Under the pieces are notes generated by a model. The model was not told the DNA's origin. It worked only from the letters and a program-made list of their open reading frames with translations, and did no database searches. The translations under genes were made by a program, and so were the position numbers. Of a stretch of DNA of 64,000 nt, positions 35,116-42,925 are shown in pieces. Numbering within the stretch: the first letter of the stretch is position 1; every line of letters starts with the position of its first letter. The stretch is from Ferrovibrio sp046297895 (lineage in GTDB: Bacteria > Pseudomonadota > Alphaproteobacteria > Ferrovibrionales > Ferrovibrionaceae): the NCBI RefSeq assembly GCF_046297895.1, contig NZ_JBKBHC010000001.1:62001-126000 (forward strand), given 5' to 3'.

Positions 35116-35670
35116 ATGACCTCCGTTACCCCCGTCAATCGCGCACGCAGCATTCCCGCCGACCAGTTGCTGGTCACCCATGCCGACCTCAAGGGCGGCA
35201 TCACCTACGCCAATGCTTGTTTCTGTCAGGCGCAGGCCTGCGACGAGAAGGCACTGATCGGCCAGCCGCACAGCATGCTGCGGCATCCAGACATGCCGGC
35301 GGCCGTATTCCAGCTGATCTGGCAGCGCATCCGCGACGGCGAGGAAGTCTTCGCCTATGTGAAGAACATGGCCTGCAGCGGCGAGTATTACTGGACGCTG
35401 TCGCATCTGACGCCGCATTACGATGCCCAGCGCCGCATCGACGGATACCAGTGCTTCCGCCGCGCCGTTTCCAGCCGCAGCATCGCAGCCGCCGAGGAAG
35501 CCTATCGCGAACTGCGGCTGATCGAGCACAACACCAGCAGCAGGGAACAGGGTGTTGCCGCCAGCCGCGAACATCTGGATGGCATGATGAGGCGCAGCGG
35601 CATCAGCTATGACGAATGGGTGCTTTCCCTGGCGCTACTCGACGACGCGGAAGACAGCCTCGCCGCCTGA
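35116..35670 (+). CDS. PAS domain sensory protein
   Basis: 184 residues consisting of a single PAS domain and a short helical tail. The domain begins HADLKGGITYANACFCQAQA and contains IGQPHSMLRHPDMPAAVFQLIWQRI and GEYYWTLSHLTPHYD, the arrangement of the Aer/PAS_3 group where FAD or another cofactor may bind. There is no kinase, methyl-accepting or DNA-binding domain, so it must act through a partner protein. It is a monocistronic gene bounded by terminators on both sides. An inverted repeat (GACGGT/ACCGTC, 35020-35045) lies in its upstream region. Confidence 0.8.
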   Translation: MTSVTPVNRARSIPADQLLVTHADLKGGITYANACFCQAQACDEKALIGQPHSMLRHPDMPAAVFQLIWQRIRDGEEVFAYVKNMACSGEYYWTLSHLTPHYDAQRRIDGYQCFRRAVSSRSIAAAEEAYRELRLIEHNTSSREQGVAASREHLDGMMRRSGISYDEWVLSLALLDDAEDSLAA

Positions 35671-35712
35671 GCCATCGTGGCGTTCCCCAGGTGGGCATGA
35701 CCGCCCGCCCCT

Positions 35713-35741
35713 GGCCCGGCCGAACAGCCGGGCCGTTTTTT
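35713..35741 (+). terminator. Intrinsic terminator after the PAS gene
   Basis: GGCCCGGC and GCCGGGCC with a six-base loop, followed by GTTTTTT, 43 bp after the PAS stop and directly before the convergent SPW gene's stop. Confidence 0.85.
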
Positions 35742-35742
35742 C

Positions 35743-36123
35743 TCACGGGCTGTGGCTGCCCTGCCAGATTTCGATGGCGGCGATCAGCACGACGCCCGTG
35801 CCGGCCGCCAGGTGGACGATCATCGCCGCGTCGTAGGCGGCAAAGCCGATCAGCCAGGGCGCGGCGGCGGCCCACAGGCCGAGCGCGGCGCTGATATAGG
35901 CCTCCCAGCGGTCGAGCAGCGTGAGCGCCAGCGCCGACAGCGCAAAGACCAGCAGCCCCACGATGACGGCATTCATCGTCGCGCCATCGAGGCCGCTATA
36001 GCCCAAAAGCCATGGCGAGACGGCCAGCAGGATACCGAGCGCCATATTCGCCCAGTCCTGCCAGCGCCGCGCCTCGGAATCGTGCTGGGGCTCGCGATGG
36101 GGGTGATGACTGATATGAACCAT
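35743..36123 (-). CDS. SPW repeat family membrane protein
   Basis: 126 residues from ATG 36123, with a strong GGAGGAGG ribosome site. A His-rich N-terminus (MVHISHHPHREPQHDSEARR) precedes four predicted membrane helices. Two copies of the SPW motif are visible: LAVSPWLLGYSG near residue 38 and AAAPWLIGFAAYD near residue 92. The role of this family is not known. The His-rich tail could bind metal, which is speculation. Confidence 0.82.
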   Translation of the reverse strand: MVHISHHPHREPQHDSEARRWQDWANMALGILLAVSPWLLGYSGLDGATMNAVIVGLLVFALSALALTLLDRWEAYISAALGLWAAAAPWLIGFAAYDAAMIVHLAAGTGVVLIAAIEIWQGSHSP

Positions 36124-36339
36124 GACGCACCTCCTCCGGGTCTCTCGGCAAAGCCGGGACGCGATCCAGGCCGGGCGTTGACTGTTCCCCCCGTGCAGGC
36201 GCACGGCGTCATGCTTCAAATAGGGCGCGTCCGGCCTTTTCTCCAGAGGGGCGCATGAACGAAACAGCCGGCGCAGGGCCGCTCAGGCCCGCGCCGACCG
36301 CACTCGTGAACCGGGATGCCGCATTTTGGCGGCATCGGG

Positions 36340-38808
36340 CTACCAGCGATATCGCAACCCGGCGGTTATCGTGCGCTCGTACCCATAAGCGCACCAGGTG
36401 CCGTAGTAGCAGGACGCGACATACTCCTTGTCGAACAGGTTTTTCACGTTCAGCGCGAGATCGACACCGGCAAACCGGTCCGACAGCGCGCCAAGATCGT
36501 AGGTCACCGCCGCATCGACAAGGGTGAAGTCTGGCACCGTGATCGAATTGTCCGGGTTTCGGGTATCACCCACATAGCGGACGCCGCCGCCGATGCTCAG
36601 CCCCTTGAACTGGGTTTCGCGCGGCATGTGATACATGACCCAGGCAGCAGCCTGATGCTCCGGTACGGCGCCGAGTGTCCGGCCCACGGCCGCTGCATTG
36701 GTATCTTTCGTTACCTCAGCATCGATATAGCTATAGGCGCCAATCAGGTCGATCTGCTTGGACAAGCTGTGACGCGCCTCGAATTCAAAGCCCTGCGATC
36801 GCGCCTCACCCGTCTGGATCGAGTAGTTCGTATTCACCGGATCGGGCGTCTTCACGTTGGTGCGCGTCACCTCGAACACCGCAGCGGTAAAGATGCTGTT
36901 CGTGCCCGGCGGCTGGTATTTCACGCCCAGCTCATACTGCTTGCCCTCTTCCGGCTTGAACGGCTTGCCAAGACGGTCGGTACCACCCAGTGGCGTGAAG
37001 GCCTCGGAGTAGCTGATATACGGCGAGATACCGTTCTCGAACGCATAAAGCAGGCCGACCTTACTGGTCCAGGCCTGGTCCCGCCGCTTTTCCTGCGCTC
37101 CGGTATTGGCGGTCGTGGCAACCTGTTCTGCGGTATCATGCCGTCCGCCCAACGTGAGCACGAAGCCACCCAGTTTCAACTGATCCTGCAGATACAGGCC
37201 ATACTGTTCGGCATCGATATTGGTGCGATTGCGGGTCGGAACGGTGATCGCCGTCTGCCCATAGACCGGATTAAAGATATCCAGGGTCGGCGCGGTCCCG
37301 AAGCCGGCGGCATAATGGCCACGCATGGTCTGGTAATCCACGCCGCCAAGCGCCGTATGCTTGACCGGGCCCGTATCAAACCGCGCCTCGACCTGGTTGT
37401 CGATCGCGTTGAACGTCGAGGCTTCGCGCGAAGTCGCGGTGCCGCGATTAAGGGTGCGGCCATCAGCCTGCACGCCATTCGCATACACGCTGTCATAGGC
37501 CATCGTGGTGCGCTGCGAGCGAGCATTCGAGCGGATGCTCCACACATCACTCAGTCGCTTGTCGAATTCGTAACCCAGTGCGGTCTGGTGACGGACGAAC
37601 TTCTCGAAATTCGGATCACCGTCGTAGAAGTCCATCGGCAGTTTACCGAAGGGGCTGCTTAACACCGTGCCCTGCGGCGGAATACCGCCATAGGAATTAC
37701 CCTTCGGATCGACCTGATAGAGGCCGAATAGCGTCAGGCTGGTATCTTCATCGGGCCGCCAGGCCAGCGACGGCGCAAGCGCGACACGCTGGTTTTCCGT
37801 CATGTTGATCTGGCCGTCTTCGGTGAGGCCAACCATGGTCATGCGGTAGAGCAGGTTGCCTTCGGCATCCACCTTGTTGGAGAAGTCGGAGGTCAGACGG
37901 TAGTGATTGTTGGTGCCATACTCAATGCCCACTTCATTCAGCGGCACATCAAGCGGGCGCTTGCTCACCTGATTGACAAGGCCGCCAGCCGCTGCCTGGC
38001 CGTAGAGCGTGGAATTCGGACCCTTGAGGACTTCTGCGCGCTCCAGCAGATAAGGATCGAGTTGCGGCGCGATATAGTATAGGTCCTGCTGCTTCAGGCC
38101 GTTCCAGTAGCGATGGGCATCGAAACCGCGGATGGTGAACATGTCATAGCGCGTGGCCACCGCGCCACGCGTCTCCGGCGTGACGCCCGCGGTATAGCGC
38201 AGCACCTGGTTCAGGGTCTGTGCATTCTGATCGGCGATCTGGTCGCGTGGAATGACCGAAATCGACTGCGATGTTTCCATCAGCGGCGTATCGGTCTTGG
38301 TGCCGGTCCGTGCCCGCGCAGCCACATAGCCGGCGATCGAATCCGTGGCGGTTTCTGCCTGGCCGCTGCGTGCTTCCACTGTTACCGGCGGCAGGACCGC
38401 CGCATCGCCGCCGCGCGGCAGTTCGTACAAGGTGACGGTGGCCGGGCCGGTGAAGCGATAGCCCATGCCGGTGCCGTTCAGCAGCCGGTCGAGGGCCTCC
38501 TGCGGCGTCATGCTGCCACTGACCGCCGTGCTGCGCAGGGATTGCAGCCGGCTGCCATCGAACAGGATCTGCAGTGACGCGCGGTTTGCCAGCGCAAGCA
38601 CGGCCCGGCTGAGATCCTGGGCCGGAATGTCGAATGTCAAACGCTGCTGCGCTGCTGCCGGTGCGGCCGGACTTTGGACCTGCGCCCGCGCTGCGGTCGT
38701 GGTGAAACCGAGACCTGCGGCCAGAGCCAGCGCGCTGACCGAAAGACTGAACAGACGACGACCGCCGAAGCACCGCCCTGCAGGCCGCAGCGCCAATGTC
38801 GCATTCAT
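36340..38808 (-). CDS. TonB-dependent siderophore receptor with N-terminal signalling (STN) domain
   Basis: 822-residue outer-membrane receptor of the FecA/FpvA class, starting at ATG 38808 with AGGGGGA upstream. Signal peptide ends ARAQ near residue 43. The STN domain follows (LTFDIPAQDLSRAVLALANR ... LLNGTGMGYRF), which contacts FecR to signal ligand binding. Next come a TonB-box candidate PPVTVEA, the plug domain (SISVIPRDQIADQNAQTLNQ, MFTIRGFD, ERAEVLKGPNSTLYGQAAAG) and a 22-strand barrel ending in LRYRW with the terminal aromatic. The fecR- and fecI-like genes upstream complete a cell-surface signalling system. The siderophore is not identifiable. Confidence 0.92.
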   Translation of the reverse strand: MNATLALRPAGRCFGGRRLFSLSVSALALAAGLGFTTTAARAQVQSPAAPAAAQQRLTFDIPAQDLSRAVLALANRASLQILFDGSRLQSLRSTAVSGSMTPQEALDRLLNGTGMGYRFTGPATVTLYELPRGGDAAVLPPVTVEARSGQAETATDSIAGYVAARARTGTKTDTPLMETSQSISVIPRDQIADQNAQTLNQVLRYTAGVTPETRGAVATRYDMFTIRGFDAHRYWNGLKQQDLYYIAPQLDPYLLERAEVLKGPNSTLYGQAAAGGLVNQVSKRPLDVPLNEVGIEYGTNNHYRLTSDFSNKVDAEGNLLYRMTMVGLTEDGQINMTENQRVALAPSLAWRPDEDTSLTLFGLYQVDPKGNSYGGIPPQGTVLSSPFGKLPMDFYDGDPNFEKFVRHQTALGYEFDKRLSDVWSIRSNARSQRTTMAYDSVYANGVQADGRTLNRGTATSREASTFNAIDNQVEARFDTGPVKHTALGGVDYQTMRGHYAAGFGTAPTLDIFNPVYGQTAITVPTRNRTNIDAEQYGLYLQDQLKLGGFVLTLGGRHDTAEQVATTANTGAQEKRRDQAWTSKVGLLYAFENGISPYISYSEAFTPLGGTDRLGKPFKPEEGKQYELGVKYQPPGTNSIFTAAVFEVTRTNVKTPDPVNTNYSIQTGEARSQGFEFEARHSLSKQIDLIGAYSYIDAEVTKDTNAAAVGRTLGAVPEHQAAAWVMYHMPRETQFKGLSIGGGVRYVGDTRNPDNSITVPDFTLVDAAVTYDLGALSDRFAGVDLALNVKNLFDKEYVASCYYGTWCAYGYERTITAGLRYRW

Positions 38809-38851
38809 GCTTGAAATCCCCCTGAAGTAACGCAACCAGATATTACGCAAA

Positions 38852-38866
38852 CGACAATCATTCGCG
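38852..38866 (-). promoter_or_regulatory. Imperfect Fur-like palindrome upstream of the TonB receptor
   Basis: CGACAATCATTCGCG resembles the 7-1-7 element at 40658-40672 with one well-conserved half (minus strand CGCGAATGATTGTCG). It is 44 bp before the receptor start. Weak evidence. Confidence 0.3.
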
Positions 38867-38940
38867 CCTGATCCCAATAGGACGCGTCACCGGAGGATTT
38901 TGATAAAAATATTTATGCAGGCGTTGGGATCGGCAGGGCC

Positions 38941-38976
38941 CCGCCGCCCAAGAGCTTTCATGTGCGGCGGCTTTTT
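38941..38976 (+). terminator. Terminator-like hairpin facing the opposite way to its neighbours
   Basis: CCGCCGC (38941-38947) and GCGGCGG (38964-38970) form a stem followed by CTTTTT on the plus strand. Both flanking genes (fecR, receptor) are on the minus strand, so the T-run orientation would stop antisense rather than sense transcription. Confidence 0.4.
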
Positions 38977-38987
38977 ACCGCCCCGCC

Positions 38988-40031
38988 TCAGCTATGAACG
39001 ACGACAATGAACGGCAGCGTGACAACCTGCAGGCCCAGTTCCTGTGCGATCACCTTCAGGGCTCCATCAGGATCGCCGATGCGGAACACGCCCGAGACGA
39101 CGCGCGCGGACAGGTGGTCGTTCGCCAGCAGGATCCGGCTGCGGCGATAACGGTTGAGTTCGGCCACCACGTCACGCAGCGGCACCTGGTGGAAAACAAG
39201 ATTGCCGCCCCGCCACGGCGCGATCTCCAGCGGATCGACATTGACCATGGCGGGCTCCGACCGTCGGTCGCGGCGGTAGCGCAGGGCCTGCCCGGACGAC
39301 AGCACCGTCATGCGGTGATCGCCGTCCGACCGCGTCACCGCGACGCTGTGTTCGACCACGGCCACGCTATCGCTATCGGCGAGGCGCTCGACCAGGAATT
39401 GCGTGCCCAGGGCACGAGCCGACAGCCGGCCGGTATCGACGATGAAGGGGCGATCTGCCGCAGCGGCCGCGGGCACTGTGCTGAAATAGGCGCTGCCGCC
39501 GAGAAGCTCGACCCGACGTTCGACAGTGCTGAAATGCAGCCTCACCGCGCTGGCCGGGCCAAGGTCCAGACGGCTGCCATCGGGCAGCGTGATACGGCGG
39601 ATTTCACCGGGTGCCGTGCGGTGATCGGCGACCAGCGCGATGACGGGATTACCGGTCCAGAAGGTCGTCAGACCGATCAACAACAGCAGGCAGGCCGCAA
39701 TCGCAAAAGCCGGCGCCAGCCAGCGTCGCGTGGGCGATACCGATGCCGATGCCGATGCCGATGCCGATGCGAGGCGCGGCTTCCCATGCAGCCCATTCTC
39801 ATGGAAATCGGCGGTATGCCGCAGCAGGTCGCCCGGTTCCTGCTGCAGCACGGCCAAGGCATCCCAGGTCCGGCGCATGTTTTCATAAGCCGCACGATGG
39901 CGCGGGCCGCGCCGCAGCCAGCTTTCAAATACCAGCGCATCGGCCGGATCGAGCGGACCGGCCGCCTGCATGGCAAGCCATTCGATCGCTTCGCTCTCGA
40001 TCCGGTCGGTCCTGTCGTCGTTGCTCGTCAC
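38988..40031 (-). CDS. fecR: FecR-family anti-sigma/sigma-regulator protein
   Basis: 347 residues starting at GTG 40031. N-terminal cytoplasmic FecR_N domain (EAIEWLAMQAAGPLDPADAL, WLRRGPRHRAAYENMRR), a serine-alanine linker, one membrane segment near residues 104-126 (FAIAACLLLLIGLTTFW), the periplasmic FecR domain (IRRITLPDGSRLDLGPASAV) and a C-terminal STN-like part (LVFHQVPLRDVVAELNRYRR). It passes the signal from the receptor's STN domain to the sigma factor in the cytoplasm. The linker contains a DNA hexanucleotide repeat that encodes alternating Ala-Ser. Confidence 0.9.
   Translation of the reverse strand: MTSNDDRTDRIESEAIEWLAMQAAGPLDPADALVFESWLRRGPRHRAAYENMRRTWDALAVLQQEPGDLLRHTADFHENGLHGKPRLASASASASASVSPTRRWLAPAFAIAACLLLLIGLTTFWTGNPVIALVADHRTAPGEIRRITLPDGSRLDLGPASAVRLHFSTVERRVELLGGSAYFSTVPAAAAADRPFIVDTGRLSARALGTQFLVERLADSDSVAVVEHSVAVTRSDGDHRMTVLSSGQALRYRRDRRSEPAMVNVDPLEIAPWRGGNLVFHQVPLRDVVAELNRYRRSRILLANDHLSARVVSGVFRIGDPDGALKVIAQELGLQVVTLPFIVVVHS
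39735..39770 (+). repeat. Hexanucleotide tandem repeat inside fecR
   Basis: Five exact copies of CGATGC (39741-39770) preceded by one variant copy (CGATAC, 39735-39740). On the coding strand it encodes an Ala-Ser dipeptide run just before the membrane segment. Copy-number change would lengthen the linker by two residues per unit without a frameshift. Confidence 0.85.
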
Positions 40032-40116
40032 GGGGCTGCTTGGCTGGTCTGCTGGAACGGGGGCTACCTATAAGACGTCTGAGCGGCGGGAAGTAGTAGG
40101 TCTTAAATGCGCCCGG

Positions 40117-40614
40117 CTAATGCCGCAGCTTTTTTGTCAGATAATCCATTGCCTGGTGCATGTGTTTCTGGACGGAGCTGATCGATACGCCCATCAGCAA
40201 CGCGGCATCGGCGTAGGAATGCCCCTCGATGCGGATCAGGATGAAAGCCTGTCGCGTGCGGGCCGGCAACTGCTCGACAAAGCCGCGTAACAGGATCAAG
40301 CGTTCCTTCGCGTCGGCCGCATCTTCCGGTGATGGCCGGTTTTCGGGAATGGCGGCCATGCCGTCATGCGACACGGCCTGGGTCTGCTGTCGCCGTTTCA
40401 TCCGCATGTGATCGATCGCCAGATTCCGGGCAGTCCGGTACAGATAGGCGCGCTCCTGCAGCACCGTGCTGGTCGCCGGCTGCTGGGCGAAGCGCAGGAA
40501 GGTTTCCTGCGTCAGGTCGGCAGCGGTTTCGATATCCTGCAACTGGCGCACCAGATAGGCCTGGATCTCCGCCCGGTAGGCCAGGAACAACCGTTTCAAA
40601 TCCTTCGGAGACAC
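40117..40614 (-). CDS. fecI: ECF sigma factor, FecI type
   Basis: 165 residues starting at GTG 40614. Sigma region 2 shows DIETAADLTQETFLRFAQQ and AYLYRTARNLAIDHMR; region 4 shows LPARTRQAFILIRIEGHSYA and VSISSVQKHMHQAM, the FecI-type helix-turn-helix. It would direct RNA polymerase to the receptor promoter after the FecR signal. fecR starts 85 bp downstream. A perfect 7-1-7 palindrome lies 44 bp upstream, which suggests Fur control. Confidence 0.9.
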   Translation of the reverse strand: MSPKDLKRLFLAYRAEIQAYLVRQLQDIETAADLTQETFLRFAQQPATSTVLQERAYLYRTARNLAIDHMRMKRRQQTQAVSHDGMAAIPENRPSPEDAADAKERLILLRGFVEQLPARTRQAFILIRIEGHSYADAALLMGVSISSVQKHMHQAMDYLTKKLRH

Positions 40615-40657
40615 AACGCCGTTCGCCCTTCTGCTTGCCGGCGCAATTTATTACGAG

Positions 40658-40672
40658 TGCGAATTATTCGCA
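40658..40672 (-). promoter_or_regulatory. Fur-like 7-1-7 palindrome upstream of fecI
   Basis: TGCGAAT-T-ATTCGCA is a perfect 7-1-7 inverted repeat. It matches the classic Fur core TGATAATnATTATCA at 10 of 14 symmetric positions. The site and the iron-signalling context point to Fur repression; a Mur- or Irr-like regulator is possible. Confidence 0.55.
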
Positions 40673-40738
40673 ATTAATATAGGGCTCGCGATATCGACTG
40701 ACCCGGGCGTGACTTTCATCACGCCATTTTTAATTGCC

Positions 40739-40753
40739 TAAAATTAAATTGTG
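40739..40753 (+). promoter_or_regulatory. OhrR operator-like site upstream of ohr
   Basis: TAAAATTAAATTGTG matches the OhrR operator unit known from Bacillus subtilis (TACAATTAAATTGTA) at 13 of 15 positions. It lies 55 bp before the ohr start and the ohrR gene is immediately downstream of ohr. Confidence 0.55.
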
Positions 40754-40808
40754 CACTATTTATTTTTTCACGACGCGCCACCCGGCCGTTGAACCACAGG
40801 AGCTGCCC

Positions 40809-41225
40809 ATGTCCATCACCCCGCTTTACAGCACCACCGCAACCGGCGGCCGCGCCGGCAAGGTCACCTCGGCCGACGGCATCATCGACATGACCCTGGC
40901 CATGCCCAAGGAACTGGGCGGGCCCGGCAATGCCGCCAACCCGGAAACCTTCTTCGCCTCGGGCTATGCCGCCTGCTTCCAGGGCGCGCTGGGCCTGGTG
41001 GCCCGCAACCAGAAGATCGCCCTGCCCCAGGGCAACACGGTGAGCGTGACCATCGGCATCGGCAAGGACGAGACCAGCTTCGGTCTGAACGCCAAGATCG
41101 CCGTCGCCCTGCCCGGCATGGACAAGGCCCAGGCCGAGGCGCTGGTCGCCGCCGCCCACCAGGTCTGCCCGTATTCCAAGGCCACCAAGGGCAATATCGA
41201 CGTGGCGCTGGAAACCACGGTCTGA
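40809..41225 (+). CDS. ohr: Organic hydroperoxide resistance protein (OsmC/Ohr family)
   Basis: Thiol peroxidase that reduces organic hydroperoxides using two cysteines. 138 residues from ATG 40809 with AGGAG upstream. Peroxidatic Cys56 is in GYAACFQGAL and resolving Cys120 in HQVCPYSKAT, the signature pair of Ohr. The N-terminal YSTTATGGRAGKVTSADG is typical. ohrR follows 70 bp downstream, and an OhrR-like operator lies upstream. Confidence 0.93.
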   Translation: MSITPLYSTTATGGRAGKVTSADGIIDMTLAMPKELGGPGNAANPETFFASGYAACFQGALGLVARNQKIALPQGNTVSVTIGIGKDETSFGLNAKIAVALPGMDKAQAEALVAAAHQVCPYSKATKGNIDVALETTV

Positions 41226-41295
41226 ACCGCGCCTGAACCACCATCGCGGCGCCGGATTGCCGCCCAATCCGGCGCCGCCTATCCTTGGTCCCGTC

Positions 41296-41757
41296 ATGTC
41301 AGCCGACGAATCGATCACGCTCGATCATCAGCTCTGCTTCGCGCTGTATGCCGCGTCGAATGCGATGACGCGGCTGTATCGCGACCGGCTGGAGCCGCTG
41401 GGCCTGACCTATCCGCAATACCTGGCGATGCTGGTGCTGTGGGAACAGCAGCGGGCAGAGGCCGGACCGCATACAGTCAAAAGCCTGGGCGAACGCCTGC
41501 ATCTGGATTCCGGCACGCTCACGCCCATGCTCAAGCGCATGGAACAGGCCGGGCTGGTGGCCCGCAGCCGCGCCGCGGATGACGAGCGCCAGGTCACCAT
41601 CAGCCTTACCGCCAAGGGCCGCGCCCTGGAGGCGGCCGTGGCCGCCATGCAGCGCGACATGGCCTGCCTGCTGCCCCTCGGCCTGCAGGATCTGGCGCGC
41701 CTGCGCACCGAACTGCGCGGCCTGGCCGCCGGCCTGCAGGCCAGCGCCGGCAAATAA
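41296..41757 (+). CDS. ohrR: MarR-family peroxide-sensing repressor OhrR
   Basis: 153 residues from ATG 41296. The reactive Cys14 lies in LDHQLCFALYAA, the conserved sensor site of OhrR. The winged helix-turn-helix includes TVKSLGERLHLDSGTLTPML and RMEQAGLVARSRAADDERQV. Oxidation of the Cys by organic peroxides would release ohr. Its position directly after ohr in the same direction supports the call over a generic MarR. Confidence 0.9.
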   Translation: MSADESITLDHQLCFALYAASNAMTRLYRDRLEPLGLTYPQYLAMLVLWEQQRAEAGPHTVKSLGERLHLDSGTLTPMLKRMEQAGLVARSRAADDERQVTISLTAKGRALEAAVAAMQRDMACLLPLGLQDLARLRTELRGLAAGLQASAGK

Positions 41758-41791
41758 TCCACAGACCGCGGCGAACTGGCGGATATCCACA
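41755..41791 (+). promoter_or_regulatory. Two DnaA-box-like 9-mers upstream of nrdB
   Basis: TAATCCACA (41755-41763) and ATATCCACA (41783-41791) each match TTATCCACA at eight of nine positions on the plus strand, 28 bp apart. The first overlaps the ohrR stop. The nrdA upstream region has the same kind of pair. Confidence 0.4.
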
Positions 41792-41811
41792 GCCCATGGC
41801 CATGTGGAGGC

Positions 41812-41858
41812 GCAACATATAGGGACAAACCCCTTGTCCCGACCACAAGATGTTGCAA
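41812..41858 (+). promoter_or_regulatory. Pair of NrdR-box-like sites upstream of nrdB
   Basis: Site 2 at 41843-41858 (CCACAAGATGTTGCAA) keeps eight of ten core bases of the NrdR box. Site 1 at 41812-41827 (GCAACATATAGGGACA) keeps the ATATA centre only. Starts are 31 bp apart, the same spacing as before nrdA, which supports a weak but genuine pair. Confidence 0.5.
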
Positions 41859-41898
41859 TATTCCTACCCTGCCGTTCGCTGCCGTAATGGGGGATTCG

Positions 41899-42858
41899 AT
41901 GTCGCTTCTGGATGCCAAACCGGTCTACAAGCCCTTTCAGTATCCGTGGGCCTACGAGGCCTGGATGACCCAGCAGCGCCTGCACTGGCTGCCCGAGGAA
42001 GTGCCGCTGGCCGACGACGTGAAGGACTGGCAGAAGAAGCTGACGCCGGGCGAGAAAAACCTGCTGACGCAGATCTTCCGCTTCTTCACCCAGGCCGACG
42101 TGGAAGTGAACAACTGCTACATGAAGAACTATTCGCGGGTGTTCAAGCCCACGGAAGTTCAGATGATGCTGTCGGCCTTCTCGAACATCGAGACGGTGCA
42201 TATCGCGGCCTATTCGCACCTGCTCGACACCATCGGCATGCCGGAAGAGGAATATTCCGCCTTCCTCCGCTACAAGGAAATGAAGGACAAATACGACTAC
42301 ATGCAGCAGTTCGGCGTGGACACCAAGGCCGATATCGCCAAGACGCTGGCGGTGTTCGGCGCCTTCACGGAAGGGCTGCAGCTTTTCGCCAGCTTCGCCA
42401 TCCTGATGAACTTCCCGCGCTGGAACAAGATGAAGGGCATGGGCCAGATCGTGTCGTGGAGCGTGCGCGACGAGACGCTGCACACCAACTCGATCATCAA
42501 GCTGTTCCACACCTTCCTGGAAGAGAACCCGGAAGTCTGGACCGACGAGTTCCAGCGCGACCTTTACGTGGCCTGCTCCACCATCGTCGATCATGAGGAC
42601 GCCTTCATCGACCTCGCCTTCGAGATCGATGGCGTGCAGGGCCTGACCGCGCAGGACGTGAAGGATTACATCCGCTGGACCGCCGACCGGCGCCTGATGC
42701 AGCTGAAGCTGCAGCCGATGTACCGCATTGAGAAGAACCCCCTGCCGTGGCTGGACGCGATCCTGAACGGCGTGGAACACACCAACTTCTTCGAGAACCG
42801 CGCCACCGAATATTCCAAGGCCTCGACCCAGGGGAGCTGGGAAGACGCCTTCGCCTGA
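41899..42858 (+). CDS. nrdB: Ribonucleoside-diphosphate reductase, beta (small) subunit, class I
   Basis: 319-residue di-iron tyrosyl-radical protein that provides the radical to NrdA. ATG 41899 follows GGGGGA; ATG 41887 is an alternative four codons earlier. Metal ligands and radical site can be read: QADVEVNNCY (first carboxylate), NIETVHIAAYSHLL with Glu, His and the radical Tyr at the E+7 position, EGLQLFASF and RDETLHTNS with the remaining Glu and His. The C-terminal GSWEDAFA would bind NrdA. Short palindromic DNA follows the stop. Confidence 0.92.
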   Translation: MSLLDAKPVYKPFQYPWAYEAWMTQQRLHWLPEEVPLADDVKDWQKKLTPGEKNLLTQIFRFFTQADVEVNNCYMKNYSRVFKPTEVQMMLSAFSNIETVHIAAYSHLLDTIGMPEEEYSAFLRYKEMKDKYDYMQQFGVDTKADIAKTLAVFGAFTEGLQLFASFAILMNFPRWNKMKGMGQIVSWSVRDETLHTNSIIKLFHTFLEENPEVWTDEFQRDLYVACSTIVDHEDAFIDLAFEIDGVQGLTAQDVKDYIRWTADRRLMQLKLQPMYRIEKNPLPWLDAILNGVEHTNFFENRATEYSKASTQGSWEDAFA

Positions 42859-42885
42859 TCGACGGGCATATCCGCGATTGACACG

Positions 42886-42909
42886 ATGGCCGGGGCTAGC
42901 CCCGGCCAT
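42886..42909. repeat. Perfect 24 bp palindrome after nrdB
   Basis: ATGGCCGGGGCT joined to its exact complement, followed by TTT on the plus strand. Same kind of element as 28059-28077 and 47164-47231; it can also serve as nrdB terminator. Confidence 0.6.
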
Positions 42910-42925
42910 TTTGCTATGGTGAAGC

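Noticed and set aside
39735..39775. Tandem repeat considered as a CRISPR or minisatellite locus
   Set aside because: Units are six bases with no spacers and lie in the fecR coding sequence; not a CRISPR array.
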